Positions 1 through 11,351 of a stretch of 64,000 bases of DNA are shown here, piece by piece (position 1 is the first letter of the stretch; each line of letters begins with the position of its first letter). The position numbers were made by a program, and so were the translations under genes. The stretch covers positions 17,501,936-17,565,935 of the forward strand of contig OZ010787.1 in the NCBI GenBank assembly GCA_963932465.1. Reading direction: 5' to 3'. The notes under the pieces are model-generated. The model had not been told where the DNA came from, did not search any database, and saw only the letters and a list, made by a program, of their open reading frames with translations. The DNA is from Maratus speciosus (Eukaryota > Arthropoda > Arachnida > Araneae > Salticidae).

Positions 1-265
1 TTGAGCCCATTTTTAATTTTATCAAAAATATGTGATACATAAATTTTGGGCCCAATTTTTAGAAGTAATAAAAACTTTAAACTGATTTGATATGCACAAA
101 AATTAAGAAGTTATGGGGTTTCTTCGGTTTTCACAACCCCCCCCCCCCCCCCTATTTCCATCCACTTGATCTGATTTTGCCTATTAACGAACTTGACCGA
201 GATTTTATGCATCAGTTTGGAAGAGATTTGTGGAGAATTAAAGAAGTTATCGTGTCCATAAAAAA
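1..265. repeat. Diverged minisatellite-element fragment at window edge
   Basis: AT-rich sequence with a 16-C run at 137-152. Around 186-205 it has an AACGAACTTGACCGAGA motif, like the AACGAACTCGGTCGAGA core of the 327-bp units at 7.1-8.9 kb. The next feature resembles the 5' end of that same element, so this is probably a decayed relative cut by the window edge. No reading frame here looks coding. Confidence 0.4.
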
Positions 266-400
266 GTGATATATATATATATAATATATAAAGTTTTTTA
301 CTGAGGGTGGTTTTGCGTTCTAGAGGTCGTGATCGATGTAGATTTGCAAAGAACTTAGCTGTTTGGCGGCAACTACATATAAATTTCCTGTATGCATAAA
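266..400 (-). mobile_element. Degraded 5' end of a Helentron-like minisatellite element
   Basis: A (TA)n tract is followed by GAGGGTGGTTTTGCG, then GTCGTGATCGATG. The same order occurs at 8930-8990 (TA tract, GAGGGTGGTTTCGGGG, GTCATGATCGATG), where it forms the 5' part of the element at 6855-9065. Divergence is high and the terminal hairpin is not intact. Orientation is inferred from the 6855-9065 copy. Confidence 0.45.
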
Positions 401-911
401 AACATTTTATTTTTCTCGTAGGAATAATTTTATTAGATATATCATTTCTTAAAATGTTAGAAAAATATCTTATTAGGTGAAACGAACAGTTCTGCTGAAG
501 TATTTTTAGTTTGCAAAAAACAATTCAAGAAAAAGATATTTCGAAGATATATGAAAAGATCCCTACTTCTCATATTATCGCAATAGTAACTCTTTTTTTC
601 TTTAATTGTGTTATATTAATTTCGCTAGTGGAAAACACGTCGAAAATATTTTCTAATCCAGATTTGCGTTAAATTTTTAGAAGGCAAACATAAAACAAGT
701 ATCCATCAAATAAAATAAACTTACCTGCTGTATATTCGTTAATAGCGCCATACGGATTTACATATTAATGATTAAGTATAGTTATTTATTTTGCTAACTA
801 AAATGTACAGCTTGAAAAAAGATTTTACTTTTAAATAAGTATATACAAGTTGTTACAAAACGTTCTAGGTGAATTAAAAGTAATTAATTTTCGACTTTTA
901 CTTTTTGCTTT
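401..911. other. AT-rich interval, nothing recognised
   Basis: No long reading frame, inverted repeat or tandem structure seen. Confidence 0.5.
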
Positions 912-913
912 TT

Positions 914-1440
914 AACACTTTCCAAGAAAGTTCAAAAGTGTTTAGGAATTCGGTTTGTCTGTCTGTCCATCTACCCGTATTCTAACTCTTGTAAATATAC
1001 TTGGATTGCCACGTTATTTTTATAAGTTATTGGGGTTTAGTGTAGAAAGTTCGGTGTTTAAATTGAAGTATCTAACAATTAAATTTCATTTACAAGGACG
1101 CACAAAAGAAATCTGTTACATTATAATCTATGAGTTAAAATCGTTCATGGTGAATTTTATTGATATTACACTGGTCCAAATATGATGAGATTGATATGCA
1201 TAATCGAGATGGACTACAACGTGTTAACTCAGAAGTATAGAATACACAGCATTTATAGTTCATTTACAGGGACGCACAAAATAATTCCATTACATTATGA
1301 TCTATGGAGAAAAGTCGTTTGCGGTGCATTTTAATGATAATATGATACTTCAAACATGATGAAATTTAAAAGGATCACTGAGGGGCACTACAAAATGTTT
1401 TCCATAGATTACTGAGTGCGTAGCATACTTTTATGCATGC
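914..1440 (+). mobile_element. Hairpin-led dispersed repeat, family C, copy 1
   Basis: Starts with an 8-bp hairpin (AACACTTT at 914-921, AAAGTGTT at 935-942), then a short TGTCTGTCTGTC tract, then two diverged tandem units of about 174 bp. Each unit starts CATTTACARGGACGCACAAAA (1087 and 1261). A second copy is at 5288-5700 and a weaker one at 28140-28500. Hairpin, CTGT microsatellite and minisatellite is the layout of Helentron-associated non-autonomous elements. The 3' end is not certain. Confidence 0.5.
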
Positions 1441-2352
1441 TTATATGCGTAGCATGGTATGCATTTTTAAAACTTATCTAACTTTTACTGTATTACCATC
1501 TGCGGAGAAATTATATGGATAATATGCAGAGCTGTAATGCAGAATTCACACACATTAAACAGCAATTTCTGAAAATGGATTTTTACTGAGTTATGTGGGG
1601 TTTTTTCTAATTGCTTCTTTAGCTATATCATTTCATTGTATGAAAAAATGAAATTTCTTAATAATGTTCTGTTAGTGTTGTAAATTGATTCATAGTCTAT
1701 ACCTGATGCATTATTTTTCGTTCTTGTTCTTTTAAAATCAGAACCTGTGCAAGTTGAAATTTTATGCAGAAATAGAACGGTTAAACAAACATTTATTTCC
1801 AAAATGGATATTCAATGAATGCAATTTAATGAACATATATCGGACATTTTTCTATTGCGTTAAATTCGTTAGCTGGCTTATCTCCTATAAGTAGATCGCG
1901 GCGTGCTGCCTTTACTCTATAGAATACTGATTGCGCAATAATTGACCATTGATTTTGAAAATAAAGTCAACCACTGCCAGTTTTAGTTTAAGAGGACTCG
2001 ATACTCTTCATTTTACGAAAAATAACGAAAATATCAATTTTTGACTTTTTGTTTTTAAAGTGACTCAGACATGCGAAGTTATATTCTCGTAGATAATGCC
2101 GCAATGTTCCAATGATTAAAAACATGCGAAAAAGACTTTTTAGGTCATTCATTTGCCTTTAAATGATTCAGCGTCAGAAGTTTTAAATGCATTTTCTAAG
2201 TTTCTATTTTTTTTTCAATACATCCTACATAGTACATACTATGATTAAAATGCTAAAACTTCATCATACACAGCTGCAAGTCTTCGGCTTTTTGGACACC
2301 AGTATTTTAATGCTGAATATTTTCTTTTATTTAATTGGAACATTTGGTTGAT
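1441..2352. other. AT-rich interval, nothing recognised
   Basis: Short GCATGC/GCATAC-rich stretch near 1430-1470, otherwise no gene, repeat or RNA structure seen. Confidence 0.5.
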
Positions 2353-2900
2353 TTAACCCATTTTCGGCCAAAGGTGCGTAAACTCACCATTTCAATAAAT
2401 ATTTTTTTATTAACACTGTGACGAATATTTTTCATTAATTTTATTTTTCTGCTATTTTTAAGGGTTCTGGAGACATCTATAAAATATCAGTAATTCAATT
2501 GGAGTAAACACTTTCTGTTGAGAAATTTTCAAAATACGCCAGTCTTTTAAAATTGAAACGGTTATTGACAAATTTGACTTTTTGAAAATGTATATTTATT
2601 CCACTTGAGATTAATCATATTTTTTTATAATGGAGTAAAGATGGAAGTTCTGTAAATAAAATAATAATAAAACAAATGTCAAGAAATTTTTTTAAAAATT
2701 ATTAATTTTAAATTTAATGATGCGTTAGCGCACCATTGACCGAATGCATGAAAATGCCGAATGCATTTTATTTCTCAAATAAAATATTATTTTTCATTCA
2801 CGAAACTTTTTTTTGTGTTAATGAATGTCATTTAAGCATATTTCAATGAAAATAATACCACATTTTATCAAATTTCTATGATTGGCCTAAAATGGGTTAA
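2353..2900. mobile_element. piggyBac-like MITE with TTAA target sites
   Basis: TTAA at 2353-2356 is followed by CCCATTTTCGGCC. The other end is GGCCTAAAATGGG followed by TTAA at 2897-2900. Nearly matching 13-bp inverted ends directly inside TTAA are the signature of piggyBac-superfamily insertion. The 548-bp interior has no coding potential. MITEs with closely similar CCCATTT ends lie at 22062-22293. Confidence 0.65.
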
Positions 2901-4133
2901 GGGGTTCCGGGACACAAAAATCTTCAAATTTTCTAAAAATTTTTTATTGCAGTAAACAATTTTCTGCATTTTTCTGCTTAAAATGACATTTAAATTATGT
3001 TTCTATCTTAATTAGAACGGTATATATAGTTTTTTTCGTTTTCGTTTGTTTCCAAAGTCTAGCTTTGAAGCAATGGTTGTCATGCAAACGACTTTTTTTA
3101 AAAGTGGTTTCAAGTAGTTTTCAAGATGGGTTTTTTCACCATTTCCAATATTTAAATTGTTATAATTCAAGAACCGTTAAAGATAACCGGTTTAAACTTG
3201 GAGCATGTCTTTTTCAATTAGATTACTTTAATTTTGATTCAGCAAAATTGTAAAAAATATTTATTTTTGAAAATATGATTTTTTTTTTAAGTTACATAAT
3301 TTTTTTTTTATTATTATTTTAAATATTTTTAATTTTTTTTGTAAATTAATATTTTTAAAAACGCTGAATCAAATTTAAAACTTATATATTTGTGTTTATT
3401 TAAATGATAAAAAATTGAAATTCTACAAATAATATTCCGAGTTATAACGATTATAAACTACCCCACTTTTTAAATAAATTTGAAATTTGAAATAAAAAAA
3501 AAATTATGAGAAATTTTATCATGTGATTTTGTTTACAAATTATTTGGTTAAACATCACAAAAAATTCAAAATTTTAACTTAATAAATAAAAATTATTTTA
3601 AAATGTGTCCCGGACACAATTAAAAGAACAACATTTTCTCTAAGATAATAGTGGTGTGCAAAAACTCTTTGACAAAAACTCTGAACTCTAATTGATTCTC
3701 AATTTTTTTTATAGACAACCCAGAATGTGTATTTTATAAAGTTGAAGATTGGATGTAAATAACTTTTACATATAATGGTTTATTAAAAAAAATATTAAAA
3801 TGTTAAGTAAATAGTCATTTTTATTGTACTTTTACTGTATTTTTATATATGTCATGACATTTTATATATATTTCCTAAACTAATTAAATTTTGGGAAACC
3901 AGGTTCTTAGAGTTATAGAAGAAACATATGCAAAAAATATTTCGAACAGTTTAAAATTGTAAGAGAAGTGTGGTTTAAATTTTTTTTTAATAAAAAAAAA
4001 TATTTTTTTTTATTCTTTACCACAATAATTACATTTTTTCTTGATTAAATCGTTTCTTTTCGTAAAATCATTGATGAATATGCCAAAAAAAATTCAAATA
4101 AAAATATAGTTTAAAGGCTACCGAGTTCCCTTA
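2897..4133. mobile_element. Possible second TTAA-bounded element
   Basis: Shares the TTAA at 2897-2900 with its neighbour. Its left end reads TTAAGGGGTTCCGGGACAC and its right end, inverted, reads TTAAGGGAACTCGGTAGCC (TTAA at 4130-4133). Only the first half of the inverted repeat matches well. An internal palindrome TGTGTCCCGGACACA lies near 3604-3618. The interior is very AT-rich and non-coding. Confidence 0.4.
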
Positions 4134-5287
4134 AGAGCCTACGCAAGTAACACGAAAACACTTTCAAGCTAATGTTAAACCAATGGCAGCGTTCTTTAAA
4201 ATTTCTCGTTTGCATTTTAAAATTTTAAATGATATTTTTTGCATAAGCTATTTGAAGTGGATGTCTAACCGGATACTTCCGTACTTTTCGATTTTAGTTG
4301 CAGTTTTTTTTTTCTTTTTTTTTTTTTTTTTCTTTTTTTCTGGGGACACTTTCCTTTTCGAAACCGGCTTTGAAAATATAAGTGTCCACAGGAAAAAAAT
4401 ATGTTTCCTATATTTAATGATGAAGTAGTGTTGATGAAGAATAAGTGATGATTCATAATGATGATAATTTAATGATGAAGATAATTTAATGATGATGATA
4501 ATTTGATGATGAAGGTAATTTAATGGTAATAATAATTTGATGATGAAGAATAGTAAATAATCAGTGACCACAAAATGTAATAATAATAAAAGAAAAACCT
4601 TTGAACTAAAGAAACATGTTGTATTTAAACATATTAAAAATATTTGATTTCAGAGGAAGATGAAAATTTCAAAACATAAAAAGGAAAATGTGATTTCGGA
4701 AAAAAGAAAAACTATTTCTGTAACCATGTTTATTTATTACAAGTACTTTCATTCGAGTGTTTATATATAAATTAATAAACGTATAACACAGATAAGGGTA
4801 TCTAAAAATGTGATCAAATTATTGGGACATTTTCCACCAACCAACCCTTCATAATCTTACTCTCATTCCACATATTTGTTAATGTGTTTGGAATATTTAC
4901 GTTGTATTATTTATAATATGGAATTAATTTGATTTGTTCAGTCAATTAATCAGTCTAAGTTTTTCCCTATATATTCCATAAATAACTTGTATAAAACTTT
5001 TATAACTTTAAATAACTTGATGTTGTACATATTTATTCATATATCACATAGATGCAATCCCTCTTGAGAAGAAAATAAAATAACGTCTTTATAATTCAGA
5101 TCGAAAGTTAAGTACTTGAAAGCCATCTTAACTTGCTTTTATTATTTAAACTTATACAGGCTACGTAATAAGCTAAATTTTAATTAAAAGAAATTGCAAA
5201 ATTCTCCCTGTTAAAAAGTAGTGTTGAAGTCGCTATATTTACAAGTGTTTCGCAATGTTTTGGCTCGCATGTCACGCCAACATTAAT
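4134..5287. other. AT-rich interval with a GATGAT-rich minisatellite
   Basis: Contains a broken T tract (4304-4339). At about 4418-4550 an irregular TGATGATGATAATTTA repeat of roughly 16-30 bp period is present. Frames that run through the T tract give low-complexity lysine/phenylalanine products and are not accepted as genes. Confidence 0.5.
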
Positions 5288-5700
5288 TTTTAACGCTTTC
5301 CAACACAGTTGAAATGTGTTTATGTCTTCAGTTCCTCTGGCCGGCTGTCTGTGTCTCCGTGATCTATCTGGTATAAATACCCTCGGATTGCCATGTAAAT
5401 GATATATGTTATTGAGGTTTACTATGTCATGTTCGGTATTGAAAATGAAGTGTCTAGCATTTAAATTTCGTTTACAAGGGCACTCAAAAGAAGTTTGTTA
5501 TATAAAGGTATAAGGGGTAAAAATTATTTCCAATGTATTTTAATGATTTTATAGTATTTAAAATATATTGAAATTGGTATGCATTGAGGTGCACTGCAAT
5601 ATGCTTATTGCAGAATAAGCATAGCATTTATCGTTAATTTACAGAGACACAGAAAAGTATTCTGTTGCAGTATTTTTTATAACCGTTAATTTTTGGAAGT
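5288..5700 (+). mobile_element. Hairpin-led dispersed repeat, family C, copy 2
   Basis: Collinear with 914-1440: CTTTCCAACACAGTTG start, a CTGTCTGTGTCTCCGTG tract, GGATTGCCA, then two diverged units starting near 5469 and 5635 (CGTTTACAAGGGCACTCAAAA and a TTACAGAGACACAGAAAA variant). Unit spacing is about 167 bp. Two collinear copies 4.4 kb apart show a dispersed family rather than local chance. Confidence 0.5.
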
Positions 5701-6720
5701 TCTTTTTTTGCTGCAATATGCGTTTTTAAATTCTTCCCTGTTATGCGTTTTCCAAATTGTTTACTTAGATATAATTTTTGACCTTATTAAACGGAGAAAT
5801 TTTTCTACAGTATTTTGAATATGTTGAAAAATGTTTCATAATCTATGCTTGACGCATGATGTTTCTTTATTGTTAATTTTATTCGATGGAATCTGTCGAG
5901 GTTCCAGCGCTAAATTGGATTGATCTTTTATTGTATACATACATAGATTCTTCAATATTTTTTGAGAAAGTGCTTTAAGAAAACCTTCCTTGTTACTGCT
6001 AATTTCCAAAAGTGACTTCCAGCATTATTGACACCTCATTTTCAACTGGTAAAATGAAAATTCTAGCATTGCCCAGTGTTTACAGTATTCCCATCCCCTT
6101 AAAAAGTTAAAATGAGCTTTGATTTTTCGCCTGTTGAATATTATGTAAATTGTAAAGGGGTTCATAAAAAAGTAGGAAATAAAACTATATTAAAGAAATA
6201 GTCCTGCCATTAATTTTCAAAAAGTTACACTTTGTAGATTTTTGTACGACTTCTACAGACATAATTGGGCAATCCGAAAATGTTTCCTTTACTGCAATAA
6301 GATCATTACAAAAAAAAACTGCCTTCCTGCCTCTTTAAATATCAATAAAATGAACTTAATATAGGCAATTGATCATTGGGAATATATCAAATTAGAACGG
6401 TAAACCTATGAGATGTTGCAAGAAAAGGGAAACCGGCAAATAACACGCATGCAGTTAACATTTAAGAAAATAATAATAAGCGATGCTAAAAACAATATTA
6501 GTGGCAAAAAACTCCAAAATATTAATAGGAAAATTATTAGAAGAGCTCAGTAATGTATTGGAGATGAGAAAAAATTCTTTGATTTTTTTTTTATTATTGT
6601 TTCTTTTGAATTATGTTTCTGGGATTTAAAACTACATTTGTCTCTTTAGATGACCTCTACCTACGTAGCGCAAAAAAAACACTTTATACATTTTCACCCT
6701 CCAGACTCCCTCTCTCTCTC

Positions 6721-6751
<31 letters not shown>

Positions 6752-6854
6752 GGAAATAACGAATTTACTAGAAATTATGTCTTTTTAAAAATTTATGTTA
6801 GGTAAACTTTACCGAAAAAACCATAAATGTTGTCAAAATGTTGATATTGAAAAA
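5701..6854. other. AT-rich interval with 28-A tract
   Basis: A short CT-rich tract leads into A28 at 6721-6748. Otherwise no gene or repeat structure recognised. Confidence 0.5.
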
Positions 6855-7099
6855 GTCCTTCCGGCCAGTGCCGGGAGGAAGAGGTAGCTTTCAGATTCCT
6901 CATTTTAAAAAAGCCAACTTATATTATTCAAACACACGAAGCTCAATTTAGTGAAAACCGATTATAGGAGATTCAATACCAATTTTTATCAATACTAAAT
7001 CATTATGAATGAGAATTTCGCGAAATTAGTCAGCTTTATCCAAGCTGCTTTTAATTAAAGTAACTTATATTTGGCTGCCAAATTTGGCGATTTCTTAAA

Positions 7100-8872
7100 G
7101 TGCCTGCCATTTTAAGACAACATGGTGGATGAGGCTAACCAGTGAACTTGGTCGAGACCTTAGTAATTGCTGTGCACATGCTCACTCACATCGGAATCGG
7201 TTGATATATACGACTGCTGTCGCAGGCAAAAAATCAGATTTTTCAAAATGTCACCCACGTTAGGAATTGAAACTACTATATCTGAGCCATTTTTTAAGAT
7301 AAAGGCAAACAAAAAATGCTCCTGAATCCTTATATCAAGTTCAAATACTTAAGAAAGAAACCTTTTTCAATTTCTAATTTTTTTACACCTCACTTTAAAT
7401 ATAATTTTTTTTAATTTAATGGCCGCCATTTTGAAACAAGATGGCTGATGAAGCTGGCCAGCGAACTTGGTCGAGATATTGATGTATACTATCCACATGC
7501 CTTCTTCCATCGAAATAGGCGAATACGTGTGGTATCGCGTGACAAATACCAGATCGTTTCAAAGTGTTAGCCATGATAGAAATTCAAAGTGCTATAATTC
7601 AACCACTTTTTAAGATATAAACAAAAGAACAAATTTTCAGAAACAAAAACTGCTCCGAATCTTTGTATCAAGGCCAAACACATGAAAAAAATCTTTTTCA
7701 TTTTCCAATTTTTTAATACCTCATTTTAAATTTTAAAATACATTTAAAAAAAAATCGCAACCTTTTTGAAACAAGATGGCGAATGAAGCTGGCCAACGAA
7801 CTCGGTCGAGATATTGGTATGCACTATGTACAGACCAAGTAATATCCAAATCGGTTCATAAATACGCCTGTTATCGCGTGACAAAAATCAGGTCGTTTTA
7901 AAATGTCAGCCACAATAGAAATTCAAAATATTATAACTCAGCCATTTTTTTAGATATAGACGAAACAAAACCTGTTCCGGAATCTTTGTATTAAGGTCAA
8001 ACACATACGAAAAAATCTTTTTCATTTTCCAAATTTTTAGCATCTCATTTTAAATTTTAATTTTTTTTAATTTTTTTAAATGGCCGCCATTTTGAAACAA
8101 GATGGCGGATGAAGCTGGCCAACGAACTCGGTTGAGTTATTTGCATGTACTACGTACACACCAAGATACATCCAAATCGGTTCATAAATACATCTGTTAT
8201 CACGTGGCAAAAATCAGGGCGTTTCAAAATGTCAGCCACGCTAGAAATTGAAAATGCTATAACTCAGCCATTTTTTAAGATATAAACGAAACTAAAACTG
8301 CTCCCGAATCTTTTTATCAAGGTCAAACACATAAGAAAAAAATATTTTTTCAATTTTCAATTTTTTGGTACCACATTTCCAATTTAAATTTTTCTTAAAA
8401 TTTTAAATGACCGCCATTTTTAAACAAAATGGCGGATGAAGCTGGCCAACGAACTCGGTCGAAACGTTGGTCTGTACTATGTATAAACGAAGTTACATCC
8501 AAATCGGTTCATAAATACGCCTTTTATGGCGTGACAAAATTCAGGACGTTTCAAAATGTCAGCTTCGCTAGAAATTCAAAATGCTATAACTCAGCCATTT
8601 TTTAAGATATAGACGAAACAAAAACTGCTACGGAGTCTTTGTATAAAGGTCAAATACATAAGAAAAAAAATATTTTTCCATTTTCAATTTTTTGGTACCA
8701 CCACATTTCAAATTTTAAATTTTTTAAAAAATTTTAAATGGCCGCCATTTTGAAACAAAATGGCGGATGAAGCTGGCCAACGAACTCGGTCGAGACATTG
8801 GTATGTACTATGTACACACTGAATTACATCCAAATCGGTTCATAAATACGAGAGTTACAGTATGACATAGGT
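7100..8872 (-). repeat. Tandem array, six units of about 327 bp
   Basis: Unit landmarks GATGAAGCTGGCCAACGAA recur at 318, 335, 326, 327 and 330-bp spacing. Each good unit contains CCGCCATTTTG and CAAGATGGCGG as an inverted pair, then AACGAACTCGGTCGAGA, AAATCGGTTCATAAATACG, a CGTTTCAAAATGTCAGC block, and ATAACTCAGCCATTTTTTAA. The unit nearest 7.1 kb is the most diverged. The same unit occurs four times in the opposite orientation at 45.25-46.3 kb. Confidence 0.85.
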
Positions 8873-8873
8873 C

Positions 8874-8874
<1 letters not shown>

Positions 8875-8913
<39 letters not shown>

Positions 8914-8939
8914 ATATATATATATATATATATATATAT
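8875..8939. repeat. (TA)n microsatellite
   Basis: About 65 bp of TA with one TTGA interruption, located between the 327-bp array and the element's 5' end. Confidence 0.9.
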
Positions 8940-9065
8940 CAGTTTTGAACGGAGGGTGGTTTCGGGGTCTGGGGGTCATGATCGATGAAAATATACCAAA
9001 ATTTTTTGAAATCGCTTTCCTCCGAACGGCTGCAATAGGTAGCTTTTTTGTAAAGAAAGCTACCT

Positions 9066-9949
9066 AAAATTCAGAGTTTGGTATAATATCAGTATGGATA
9101 CGACACCCTAAGCTTATTTTTTAACATAAATTGAAAGAAGAGATAATTTCCAGTCGAATGATCGTCTTTTTTTGGGGGACAAGTTTGGGGATTCAAGTGT
9201 ATGGCCATGTTCGCTTTTTGGGGGGTTGACTGTATATACCTACGTTTTTCACGCTTGTTATCATGTTTTCTGTTTAAAGAGCATCATCATCAATTTGTGA
9301 ATTTTCCTTATTTTTACTGAAAAAAATAGCCTTAGAAGTAATACGAAAAAAGTCCCACCTGAGCAATTTTCTGTAGGGAATTCGTGGAAAGATTAAAAGT
9401 GTAATTCTTTGAAAACTTGTGGGAGGACTAGCTCATTAACATAATCTTACCCAATCACTTAATTAAAAAAAATTAGGTGTTAAAAAATGAAACAATCATG
9501 ATGTATGTAAGAGTAAATATGGAAAAAAGTTTGTAGGGTTTTAATATATGATATTTTACCATCTCGAAATTTTGTCTTCTTTTTTCGAGTATGTTCCAGT
9601 CATTTAGTAAATAATAAATAAGTGTATGAAAAATATAATTAAAAAACTATATGCTAGGAAACAGTGATTTTGTAGTCATGAATTGCCCACATTTTTTCTC
9701 TTCATTCGTTCATACAAATATAAAATAAATTATCCAGTCATATATCTGAAAACGCATAAAAAATGGTTAACCCGTGATGGCTACAACTAAACATACTGAT
9801 ATCATACCAACTGAATTTTTCCAACTGAGTGAAAAAATGCATAAGCCGGAAGTTTTCGGACAGTTCGTATGATAATCAATCAGTATGATTGAGTGAAAAA
9901 TAATGAAAAAAAAAATACGAATTTAAATCAATAAGAAAGTTTATGTCTT
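9066..9949. other. AT-rich interval, nothing recognised
   Basis: No coding or repeat structure seen. Confidence 0.5.
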
Positions 9950-9954
9950 ATTTC

Positions 9955-10445
9955 AATCCATTCATTAATAATACTTTCTTGTGATTAATTAAACTTTAGA
10001 TTACTCTTCTTTGCTTGGTATAAAATTCTCATTTTATTCACTCACAGCATTTTGTTCTAATGATTTTGATTTAAATTCAGTAACAGTCCTCAAGAGCTGT
10101 AGGGAATAAATGTCAGAAAATTTATTTTAGTTTTCTTTAGAAAAAGTTCCAAGGATCTGTATTTAATTTGCCTTATTCAATAATTTAAGCAAATTGTTTT
10201 GTTGCAGTTTTAAAAGTCGTACATACCAGTGAAAAAAAAATACTATCATTTGCAACTGATTAATTAATACTTTCTTATGATTCATTAAAATCTTAATTAC
10301 TTTGCATCTCCTTAGTATAAAATTCTCAGTTTATTCTTTTAAAGCATTTTGATATGATGATTTTGATAGAAATTCAATACAAATTTCTCAAGAACTGTAG
10401 AGGGATTAAAATCAGCGAGGGATCTTTTATTTTCTCGTTTCCTTT
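9955..10445. repeat. Diverged tandem duplication, period about 298 bp
   Basis: The block starting TAATACTTTCTTGTGATT near 9967 is repeated near 10265 as TAATACTTTCTTATGATT. The following order is shared: TTGCTTGGTATAAAATTCTC, CAGCATTTTG, GATTTTGAT, then CTCAAGAGCTGTAGGG. Both copies have diverged, so the duplication is old. Confidence 0.65.
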
Positions 10446-10544
10446 CTTATTCAATAAAATAATACACGAATGAAAATAAACTTCAGTGAATATTTCTAGT
10501 GAGCTGACAACAATCTAATATTTTGAATGAAATCTCTCATTTAT

Positions 10545-11298
10545 ACTTTCTTCTATCTTCAATAGAAGAAAGTATTGTAATCGAAATTTCTTTCGACTTC
10601 CGGTTTTCGACGGATTTATACGTTTTAGGGGTCAGAGATCACAAAAACATGTTTATACTAAATGTCTGTCTGTCTGTTCATGTGTCCGTATGTCGCCATT
10701 GTACCATCAAGAATTGTATGAAGTTATGCATAGAATGGAACCAATTTTTTGGCTATAGCAAGCAGGTCCTCCATTAATTTGGAAAAAATCCGCCGGTAGG
10801 GGGCGCTGTAATGGCGAGTTTTGTACTTTTTTTGTGATTTTTGAATATTGTACCACCGAAAAGTGTATAAAGTTATGCATAGAATTTAACAAAATTTTTT
10901 GTGCATGTTTTTAGCCATAGCAAGAAGGTCCTCCCTGACTTTGGAAAAATTTCACCGGGAGGGGGTGCTGTAATAGCGATTTTTGTGCATCTTGAATATT
11001 GTACCATCGAAAAGTGGATGAAGTTATGCATTGAACCAAATTTTTTGTGTATGTTTTTGGCCATGTCAAGAAGGTCCTTCATGAATTTGGAAAAATTCCG
11101 CCGGAAGGAGGCGTTGTAATAGCGATATTCGTGCCATTTTCAATATTGTATCATCGAAAAGTGTTTGAAGTTATGCATAATTCTAATAAAAATAGTAATA
11201 AAACTAATAAAAATGAATTATTGTTATTTGTAACAACATTTTGAAATATTAATATACATGAGGTAGAAGAAAGTTTTGGGATCGGCACATCCAACTAG
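10545..11298 (+). mobile_element. Helentron-like (HINE-type) minisatellite element, family B
   Basis: Opens with a perfect 12-bp hairpin (ACTTTCTTCTAT 10545-10556, loop CTTCA, ATAGAAGAAAGT 10562-10573), followed by TATTGTAATCG. A CTGTCTGTCTGT tract leads to four tandem landmarks TATTGTACCATCGAAAAGTG about 149 bp apart (10696, 10848, 10997, 11143). The inverted repeat returns as TAGAAGAAAGT at 11264-11274, then a small hairpin GGAT/ATCC (11279-11292) closes the element. The order of parts, and the TATTGYARYCG motif after the 5' hairpin, match family A although the sequences are otherwise different. Frames through the array are by-products of the repeat. Confidence 0.7.
10690..11185 (+). repeat. 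Minisatellite, period about 149 bp
   Basis: Four landmarks TATTGTACCATCGAAAAGTG, each followed by AAGTTATGCATAGAAT. Within units, AGAAGGTCCTYCATGAATTTGG and CCGCCGGAAGGGGGCGCTGTAAT variants recur. Confidence 0.8.
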
Positions 11299-11351
11299 TT
11301 TTTACATTGGTTTTAAAACTTCTGTCATGTTTTTTCTCTTTTCCGTTAATG

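Larger units (their letters stand above)
6855..9065 (-). mobile_element. Helentron-like (HINE-type) minisatellite element, family A, copy 1
   Basis: A complete 2,211-bp element read on the minus strand. The 5' end (9065) is a hairpin, AGGTAGCTTT with AAAGCTACCT. Next come TATTGCAGCCG, a (TA)n tract (8875-8939) and a tandem array of six units at about 327-bp spacing (landmarks 7129, 7447, 7782, 8108, 8435, 8765). The 3' end repeats GAAAGCTACC and finishes in a GC-rich hairpin, GGCACTGGCC with CCTTCCGG-type flanks (6855-6880). AT-rich flanks end in AAAAA and start with AAAAT. There is no coding capacity, so it must depend on an autonomous partner. The layout fits Helentron-associated non-autonomous elements; the class is inferred, while ends and repeats are seen. 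Confidence 0.75.

Noticed and set aside
4248..4571. 107-codon minus-strand frame across a T/A tract
   Set aside because: Composition is driven by the homopolymer and the GATGAT repeat, giving runs of lysine and isoleucine/asparagine; no family motif.
7100..8872. CRISPR-like array
   Set aside because: Units are about 327 bp, diverged and without short identical repeats separated by unique spacers; the sequence is eukaryotic.
10523..11244. Several overlapping frames on both strands
   Set aside because: They are read through the 149-bp minisatellite of family B and repeat with its period, so they are by-products of the repeat.
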